Source: Oceanospirillaceae bacterium (GTDB lineage: Bacteria > Pseudomonadota > Gammaproteobacteria > Pseudomonadales > Balneatricaceae). From it: a stretch of 64,000 bases of DNA. The DNA lies in the NCBI GenBank assembly GCA_013215505.1, contig JABSQZ010000018.1:43594-107593 (forward strand), read 5' to 3'. The notes under the pieces were generated by a model. That model did no database searches, was not told where the DNA came from, and was given only the letters and a program-made list of their open reading frames with translations. Both the position numbers and the translations under genes were made by a program. This document shows, one piece after another, positions 63,001 through 64,000 of this stretch. Every line of letters starts with the position of its first letter. Positions within the stretch are counted from its first letter, which is position 1.

Positions 63001-64000
63001 CGGCAAGCAAACTCAAACTGACACCGTTAAGTACAGCAGCACTGACCGCATTGCTATTCAAACCTAGTACATCCAGTATCAGGGTACTAGTACCCGCTAC
63101 TGTTAAACTAGCCAAACCAGAAATTTCAAGTGCGGCGTTGGCCTGATCAAAGCTGGCAGACAAAGCGCCGCTATCGCGATCATCCAGGCTATTTAACAGA
63201 TCTAGAAGCTCTTGAATTGTGCCCAGGGCGGAGAGGTCCACGTCGATGATAGTGCTACCACTATCATCCAAGGTAATTCTAAGAGTGTGTTCTGTCAGTT
63301 CGGTCCAACCCTGTATGTTGGACAATGAACTGGTGGCTGAAACCCCGTGAAAGTCGCTGGCATCAAAATTATCAACCAAGATGGAGCCCAACATATCGAC
63401 AGACTCGAGACCACCGATAGTGACAGTATAGGTATCGACGACTAGTTGATTATTATCTAAATTTATACTGTGGCTATTACCAGTATCGGCGCTTAAATCG
63501 ACAACCAGCCTATCACTGCCGCTTCCTGCCTCTATAATATCGGCACTTTTTCCCTGTAGATAAATAACGTCATCACCATCACCAGCATCAATAGTATTGA
63601 TGCCGCTACCGGCTTTAATAGTATCTTGACCGGCGTAAGTATCGATCAATGTCAAACCTGTATAATCACTGACATCAACAAGGTCTGCGGCAAATGAGCC
63701 ACGCAGTTCAATGATGTCATTAGTGCTAAAGCCTATCAGAGTATCCTGATCAGTGGACCCTGCTTGAGCAAGACTAGCGGTAGCACCGTTAGTTACCGTT
63801 ATGGTCGTGGCCATTTGCTGTGCGGCATACAAACCGACAAATTCCACATCCCAGACATCGCCATTCAGCTGTACGCTCAAATGCCCAAAATCCAGACCCA
63901 GGGCTTTTTCAATAGCAGTGGCAACTTGTGCAGCAGTACTGGTCCAATATATTTCTTCTGTGACAACAGGCGTGGATGGGGCTGAAAGAGTGGTAATAGT
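42035..64000 (-). CDS. Giant LEPR-XLL-type repeat surface protein LX1, N-terminus outside window
   Basis: The frame is open from the stop at 42035-42037 to the window edge, giving 7,321 visible residues. Aligned with LX2, about 590 N-terminal residues are missing, so the full protein should be about 7,900 aa. Architecture matches LX2 along its length: RTX-like repeats, haemagglutinin-like beta-helix segments, alanine-rich 64-aa modules, Calx-beta-like domains, C-terminal RTX block, acidic linker with a C-x8-C pair and hydrophobic-basic tail. It has one more 257-aa superrepeat than LX2 and one fewer helical YHxYWQ unit. A TTG at 63878-63880 is not the start: upstream codons (TITTLSAPS...EEIYW) align with LX2. 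Probable exported adhesin; function inferred. Confidence 0.9.
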   Translation of the reverse strand, partial: TITTLSAPSTPVVTEEIYWTSTAAQVATAIEKALGLDFGHLSVQLNGDVWDVEFVGLYAAQQMATTITVTNGATASLAQAGSTDQDTLIGFSTNDIIELRGSFAADLVDVSDYTGLTLIDTYAGQDTIKAGSGINTIDAGDGDDVIYLQGKSADIIEAGSGSDRLVVDLSADTGNSHSINLDNNQLVVDTYTVTIGGLESVDMLGSILVDNFDASDFHGVSATSSLSNIQGWTELTEHTLRITLDDSGSTIIDVDLSALGTIQELLDLLNSLDDRDSGALSASFDQANAALEISGLASLTVAGTSTLILDVLGLNSNAVSAAVLNGVSLSLLAGLQLTSQKGNGGADVLIGSKGNDSFDLGLGAGSVTGGLGINTLTASTTATHTTLQLGHSQLLFKGAADVSASFSSINTVTLVASTGAVLLDASSVTAALDVVLDVGTTTAALKSGLGSNQLKVDITGRSTAISATVLDAAQNNEVVFYGGTTELTSADFTWVTVTGSNYEFSRNSSSDLTINSELSLGATNLSIKTDATLTINANIITDSNSAKAGNISLQAKDIVVADGVTLSAQGLTLATSGDITLLAIDDSDEITGIGFYNSDINSASIIVNAATIQGKDVTIYAVAESDPLTPVSQRGGALNAAQDFGSSVVDTLDKQSLIAGYANANVTATVNIAAGAVIEGDNISIKAKAIARVNANPTSIAIVVAIGNLKSTADVQVHGTLIAENDIEIISQTSNYLNVQARPLFGFDTAIKGYAASVAVGILDSTNNAIASDTANIIAKGDFTLQARTFDYAYVLAESDAGVSGKLATGVAVHLEKGHTTATLSGKALVQGDVTVQAVQIQGDVEGNSGTEASGVVNRVPTIIGKYWDKAKQGIAGQASSIPFVSKMLQPGDRNKPTKFTAGIAFAYVNDINNVSAYIGEVGKNTDIQVAGSLDLLASADARLLSSATSESLTPSQASQTGVDAAAYKQVPFGGAVAVVISSLDNNVISQVQGSTQLDVLGTLKIDSLAQNLTGLIDKDTTINYVNPTLISGSQISQSYAMQKDDLIRFDTTDYDWQQTVASEEPELSSYWLGAVYKFIGDDDNDVFLNIEDFSNLTRWELLGDMITSQPSILFGGVSDLYLIDNQSSAKAAGAKFSMALNATILNSKQTALTKVLSGAEINQRDTLSNSFTASASKLDSAATSLLNFTPVVQNRNLSLSSETINKSIDYTANRTSTKSFLTPKVINDAKGSTESLNGVGAGVVINTVTADSQVIIESGTDIRANSISLNADSEIFGVNIGYASGAGIGNLGIAGLYMHNTINSTTIAQIQSGANIVASKVNNPAAAVGLNVKANNRVDFISLAGGSGSGASVGVGASATVTDITKVTKALIGSPELSTAKSGTVNVDGDVVVEAKSEGFLISAAVSSAWATGKKAASGETTPETTNTNYGISGAGAFVYHKANYTTLASVSNLQSLSANKLSVTGYEGGGVYSFPIAYASAETNKFALAAAGVVLINDVDITLGAGVAQITTLTLSQLSIDATNDSTILTTSLSLGMASIAQTSASTNSSSVALTGNVSVNNVTNNIDAYLNDINSITVSGANSSGIGASIVASDQSEIYTIAAGVAYAGNGAVGVTYAENNITSDTDALIGSVNLSMTTGSVKLTADSEADILAIAIGASIVADTTPGFDTKVGLSVAAAISTNIVRANTRAKTNNSTITLPNGNDSLDINAINNSDIVAIVVAASVGLQSGGTTSVSLSGAGASVSNSVYGDTQALLTNSSIGQQTGTPVANTNVSLKAEVTGKVVANVFGASIALAAGTTGTGVAGSIGVSLATNNLGKDPDNSNAANKISAFITDTNIDVSGAVSSIAKSTQTIIANVVAVSVGLAKSETGSAGALTGVGASTTNNIKVDVSSVVSSTSTRKSLLAGSLNIYAEDTSKISAVVVGASIAGSYSPTGTSFTLSIAVSLAENNIDNNLNASLDNMQLGSSTARAAAVTVKAKSDTTITATSVAVSVAAALGSNGASVSLSGGGADAHNNVTGSTAASVIDSAIYSSAAVNINAANTSTINAKVAAVALAVSVGDPAIGVAIGAAVSRNDIGTSSSRYGLSAYLQDSSVDTSGALTVSSINTMTIDAGVGAGAMAIASSTGAGISGAGSGVSTVNNINADISAVVMAPSGAKSILASSLNIYAEDTSKITAVGVGASIAGSYAASDPSVALAIGVSLSENNIDNNLNASLNNILLGSSSARTAAVSVKAKSDVTIKATSVAASLAVALGSSGLSLSLSGGGADAHNNLTGTTSASVIDSVIYSSAAVKVKAENDSTINATVAAVALAVSVGNPAIGVAIGAAISRNDIGTSSSRYGLSAYLQDSIVDTSGALTVSSINTMTIDAGVGAGAMAIAGSTGAGISGAGTGVSVVNNINADISAVVKSTTTAKSILASSLNIYVEDTSKITAMGLGVSIAGSFAPSDPSVALAIGVSLSENNIDNNLSASLNNILLGSLNQRTAAVTIKAKSDATVNATSVAASLAVALGSSGLSLSLAGGGADAHNNLSGTTSATVIDSVIYSSAAVNINAENDSTIDATVIAVAAAVSVGDPAIGISIGAAVSHNDIGESSSRFGIESYLQNSSIDSTGVLIISATNDMTITAGVGAGALAVALSSGVGVSGAGSGVNTTNNIYAKTAAYVNNSTDTSKVISTTSVAISAVNTATINATAGSASLALAVGDTGVGVSVAASLAYNTIDSLVEAKVYGVQGSSAQIITDSVSVLAQDTSTITAKVIGVSVGAGFGTTGIAVSVAAVEAENNVSNQIDALVSGIEVQTRNGGLSVSAIEDATVTLNAEAVAVAIAAGKIGVAISGAGVGGTNKIENQVKAIITGSSITTAQRYDHLATEDSAVLSSGDLVEFSDGVYRYTGSELDYSADFMADGYAYDANGARVGAEHIQVLSNEKLRYFDGNTYQYNGSTAISLDAANAQLAVGSLANWTLLPSSVDFAALKSANAAAWSMIYATADYVAQDVAVLARNDVSIIANVGAASVSIGGGAAGGAGAVGVTLLKNTVGDGATNDSHQTQASISSSSINALNDVKVQAYSDASISSTVYGASVAVSGGKFSFSGAGVGIKLTNTIEGSTLAYVQSSDVLAGHDLLINADAIGKVTKAEGNATAVAVAISIGGALSIGVTTIENTIAMDVDSYLNLNSSTTLGTSSFQVFAANNLDVTSKADASFKNVKATAVTVSAGLVGASGGGVDIYNKVDNAIDAKVKGSGAALVGGKLSVKGDETTELNIKVTNVAISVSIGASVGVALVRNDVKSRVNARINNASITAANIDLLATANNQIKETEAVGFSASLGTAAANRADVDITTIVEATTDAANLSASDTVKINATSTNKARAQSSGGAAGGIAIGAMIADIEQGVDGTNEVLVQVGDNSVINADKLLMTASGVDDILAKSVAGAGGLVAAVGSQSNVTSYQAVVANVGKGVTINVTSLDVSSTLNQEIDASADAYSIGLLAGTGAGLDINVKTFADINLGASTNSTSPGSSATVINAHDMKVNAFNSFDKSMYANGKNLQSGSASIASVSALYSTTSIDNKATVNLTDGIQLIANGTYDDKGSIYIEAINDIKAVDNISLETLSLAGGINVAISTITADSESKVNLNNALIENVTGDVYITAKTDSENRASADILAISGLQSASGGGADVDTNATNTIDISNANIKVGDLYLYAGKSRTGVLNILESSSNVEITSVSTSVSITVPNPQADIVEVNKISLGVNVEIKAMRDVTVEAREGIGWGDRAQESGLTLSISGVPYGFEVDRDGEVSSTNSFTVDASANIIAGVNNKTFLQVRPVEEVQSILDSHVDASGVIDIAALSTVQKELLFGVPDKDGVVQVPELPADVVYVMQALDVAAIKFKMTTGTVIKDGANYYAYTPVDSVEIDLLTENYNNPSRWVDITLLGNAYIEAQYSVYDSTVTSSLTTAMTDQFYVVKPQELDAPVLTFTNLGTILFEQKAQVKSWMISHSTNAEAIARYQVQMAQINAKIDDLGLSDLVHKLEIGQVIKAQDGSFYASKIKQESILELADFQNTELWTAVGSTSNYWNYDDTVHADSKVYNRELDMLMVDLPNVYASPGSVYIQIDGKSADSLAAQSNMQNIQARAGATIQVVNSTPFSLRVNDLIIQDAQRVENVGGVLKTYTPGAVQFNYKDVNSVAVRAGVTHTNGSDLSNAQVEEVNEIVLFQDTKSIRSSYGDFTLPPIPQNMYIQGNIVNENGSAYINNKDGSIEVSTQIRAETINLFAAGDFSLNSEAWYHTNKDPRQYVNYTALRSAVYSSSLGYLNYSLSDLPDMQAAIDSDNSQILSMGKITITARHLNINGLIQSGVNTVYLKVDANFYGGRNDVELANIKGQAIAGISFANPNDSSNVKVPVNGYWDASRRAIVVEDIVPTGGEVVLSGQIISTGNGRIVAASGYASVNIENHSLYELIINDIDTRKYRQGTVTIIDSATLTKDVYQHGGSVATHTAYQGTLVVGNAATGEISKIDYAQVGNVTTQSSSSDFQYQVSEGTRYVWTEGQGKTQTEIRKYEKKSFNLFGDNALADWLVKDNSYKWKTVEFTDKKPLLESESIVADATTAPEYKITYLQTAGDTSVNDIDTDSWTTGGGWLRKKTVHTKVTIIEGLKDYYTHSLKADHSIAVSFLSGNADANVDIVSFGNITLAGRITLPDQGALSVNSILGTVTMSDGVYALTREADIRARGDINVVLEGNFQDRGHTIISSNGSINLGVVKDDNPGVNQVSSNKLYIDQVYAKYDVNINAGGGIYEATSSTTTDITGNNINLSALGGSIGHLSIDSAITTSSGTVTVVALGNVALTEVSGDMNVASIIGAQEVNNSVVNYGIQLATLDGSILDANTDTAKAAALDTENAQYFYAQSHIVNQATNNTADYHQYWQGLRTDASGVVEAYNSDVTQYANYDSLFSHLSGAELTAAQESVAQLNATYAADTEYDQNYNKLALLQVEDSNPISSTSSQFKRDVLAQKAINKPLFDSILSPGIVAKLYPGTVIIGGAGASTAEVANIQSLAAGSKITLTALQGGLGKVGESVVIDMSAGVNALSDADKQLLSAATGNDVVSTEYLFYRYMDNDATVSQFDINYGNATWEGVSGIKVTDTTGTQSLVNGAYVEVPQDGVPVLFQYTGAGENIDLSAEDFEASGAPWVRIDSQSVAPAQNLELKRYDIVMQLQTVTLQLWDDLNLAGAASLTATASAGIAIEQSGDLVVDQVTGASWVRLNASGSIIDNSSGSSAVISGSDLVLIARGDIQAADGSAFKLQLVNTASLSVDTSGLANLWQVEGAATIGGSSYQIADLNIADVAAVGSVTIGAGQLNSATSGQAPSGSASVIVQKISSSADVSLIAAADICDAFTDLTNAIINIRSVNLQLLAGGKIGNSTATSPNYLDFKISGAASANAGNDVYLNAVESHLMVGNIESAKDVYLKASKSILDSESDNNFQDISLTGNTDIKAVSIHLNALKGGIGQFGNQLEIDTDAANAGVLNSYSYLDTYLSETSGDLKLGNLVADSDNSGAADADIYIVAAASVINGASSGVNIRADKVRIIAADSIGNGAVISSQINNLEAQAVVGSIDWLNTGHLQLGTVTDLLTGVSAAGNITITANSPLTVLEHVFSASGNISLTATDSAAAATDVLTFASTSTVEAKLGAVTLNAGDVMLLEQGAKLIAKTTLVLNTDIGTVDSEAATVNLHGQLTGAQIQINTGTGDDQVLMDVQQLTGDTFVRTGAGDDRITINKLHSRSEKLQLDGESGTDSYIVNRTAADANYVIDVVDSGSAASGADKLTINGTAAVDNFLLRANFVAAMHQDGSDGYTANVERINYDSNINARLTINGHDGNDNFFSDDNSSITTLDGGAGDDSFQIGQLFADDRLSSLGNVAIGDEIETTETTLGFLSKGNTFPMVIYGGDGEDQVRVYSNKATTKLYGEDGNDSFVIRAFLKKGSQLTAGGGDVELFGGDGDDSIQYSINSPLSIDGGNGTDTVVVLGTEADDSFMITDKGIFGAGLNVGFTGVELAEVDGLEGDDTFYVLSTNANMITTIIGGLGADTFNIAGDVTTPIVSYSIEGRSSFINHSVASADGAYNGIFVNGLALNVADSSNGAVKIDAVDGQLEVDEDGLVDSYQISMDVAQPTVATLAFITVSAARASSSDKSLAHGGIAADSVLVSIDDINFYESLVISVDSASNWADTHTVYVRAVNDTAAEGLRDYVISHSVSSDNPDFDRLNIANIEVTVNDNDKADLIVTSSVNPLAVEAGVSQTFNVRLATQPAVGETVTVALAEIIPAGLTGQVSLNKTSLVFDDANWDQLQNFIVSALDDTAVENLYQANVSLSTSSNQVTDYQSLADVQVNLTVVDNDTGAVIVAATDGSTVVSSSNTDDYSLSLSKKPTAPVTISLLNDQQVIVTSIDPRFNSVDNTVTFGVDDGDWDKAIVLIVSPNPSYQHDQDKQPVQKAVLQPHTLDNIRGKLVIDGGVPADKQRSLISAVMLPTELDGELIIESLGTDESQQTDRLYMFNDGSVQDHVDGILTATSITGLGMGVGQGVEYTNIEVLETYLGTGNDEFEVAGTAAGSISVIHGGGGNDTLTVTGSDSDSALILLGDSVQDGSSYNATSLQKTAFAREFNNPGNDIIDASGAGGSVVIFGGLGDDRLTGSEFGDHIAGGSGEDTIFGLGGNDHIYGDSGINLDLSVRLDLSTQVLHIVNTADAANDNPETADNLVVSRDIIDGGAGNDIILADKGIITQLANTNRILTTAAVINITNTNRDTGGDDTIFGGSGNDLIIGGLGRDTIAGDSGNDLIIGDHGSFELLNDVVTKAYSSDIDSGNIDDLSGNSGNDTLIGGFAADILSGGAGDDTVIGDNGQVEYVDGIRRKAFSTDLNGSTGGNDTISLGTGEDQAIGGVGADRITNTAGETLIIGDDGEIFSDASGRYLLARTGNTGIGGADNITGGSDRDIIFGGFGADRLDGAAGDDIIGGDGSQITRNPNNIIFETIDLFVGGDDTLLGGAGLDRMMGAFGSDLFYADFREDILLGEYGRFTFASNPVGGEQATFIISLAQGGLDLIRQTQTELFENFAQQVFEQSDLGAVARGRTAIATQFSQDADAALGRLNLRTIQHGGQTAVQLQPGGVDFVIPTAPTAAGIESTEGQVGEEELLYDEDGFLIQPDAQATEVVEGAEAVDSEAVNNPESAEEIQCVEIEGEPACEAPATTDQAEQPENQQPGDKQQDAAELERALQKLQNSAAANDTSSINLQATLASFSGWALMGVNKSEKAKRKAS
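42038..42187 (-). other. Conserved C-terminal tail of LX1
   Basis: The last 50 residues repeat those of LX2: a helix ELERALQKLQNSA, NLQATLASFSGWALMGV and the basic end KSEKAKRKAS. This near-identity contrasts with the diverged middle of the two proteins and suggests a functional constraint or recent gene conversion. Confidence 0.6.
42770..44160 (-). repeat. C-terminal RTX calcium-binding repeats of LX1
   Basis: The block has the same arrangement of GGxGxD nonapeptides as LX2, for example GGSGNDLIIGGLGRDTIAGD and GGAGDDTVIGDNG. Long runs of the DNA (for example about 110 bp near 43,200-43,310) differ from LX2 by only one or two bases. Confidence 0.88.
49000..49245 (-). repeat. Single helical YHxYWQ unit in LX1
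   Basis: One unit of about 82 residues, beginning DYHQYWQGLRTD, stands where LX2 has two in tandem. It continues with YANYDSLFSHL and an alanine-rich helix. Confidence 0.7.
55961..58273 (-). repeat. Three consecutive 771-bp superrepeats in LX1
   Basis: Marker sequence for SLNIYAEDTSKI recurs near 58,250, 57,479 and 56,708, a spacing of 771 bp (257 aa). A diverged fourth copy (SAVNTATINA) starts near 55,937. Each unit holds four modules of about 64 aa. The units starting at 57,479 and 56,708 are nearly identical over long stretches (about 88-90% by eye), pointing to recent tandem amplification. Confidence 0.85.

Noticed and set aside
63878-63880. TTG as the start codon of LX1
   Set aside because: The frame stays open to 64000 and the 40 upstream codons align with LX2 residues around 587-627, so the gene runs off the window.
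15637-64000. Two-partner (type Vb) secretion of the haemagglutinin-like giants
   Set aside because: No TpsB/FhaC-type porin is encoded and the N-terminus lacks a TPS signal domain, while TolC and adaptor genes are present.

Overview
The window looks like a chromosomal segment of a motile, probably marine, gammaproteobacterium. The evidence is the cheV | flgA-flgM-flgN arrangement (also known from Pseudomonas), a FliA-type promoter, a gamma-butyrobetaine dioxygenase with a GlxA/AraC-type regulator, and genes for surface proteins of more than 7,700 residues. The exact genus cannot be read from the sequence. No insertion sequence, prophage, integrase or CRISPR array was seen.

Region 1 (1-2390): end of a flagellar/chemotaxis cluster. 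The 5' part of cheV points left, and flgA, flgM and flgN point right. A near-consensus sigma-28 promoter sits before flgM. A tRNA-Arg(CCT) gene follows. Region 2 (2391-7608): metabolic singletons. These are a homocysteine S-methyltransferase family gene, a GNAT acetyltransferase, a gamma-butyrobetaine hydroxylase (carnitine synthesis) convergent with a GlxA-type regulator, and a small DUF4242 protein. A short heptamer tandem repeat lies between the first two.

Region 3 (7700-64000, all on the minus strand): one large coherent locus. In transcription order it holds a giant LEPR-XLL-type surface protein (called LX1 here; its 5' end is outside the window), a TolC-family outer membrane channel, a SapC-family protein, a second giant protein (LX2, 7,734 aa, with an intact LEPR-XLL motif at residues 61-67), about 1 kb of AT-rich intergenic DNA, and a four-gene set. 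That set encodes a GAF-domain/HlyD-like adaptor, a PqqD-like/M50 protease/HlyD-like fusion, a shortened SecA-like ATPase and a small periplasmic HlyD-like adaptor. There is no ABC-type secretion ATPase, no TpsB/autotransporter porin and no LapD/LapG pair.

Hypothesis: the SecA-like ATPase, the three adaptors (one carrying a site-2-protease-type domain) and TolC form a dedicated export and processing machine for the LEPR-XLL giants. This would resemble type I secretion in its envelope parts, with a SecA-derived motor in place of the ABC transporter. The SecA-like protein keeps its ATPase motifs but ends where the helical wing, two-helix finger and C-terminal tail of housekeeping SecA should follow. 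LX1 and LX2 are paralogues that share architecture, 3' UTR terminator, C-terminal hydrophobic-basic tail and a lone Cys pair. They differ by whole repeat units: one extra 771-bp superrepeat in LX1 and one extra helical unit in LX2.
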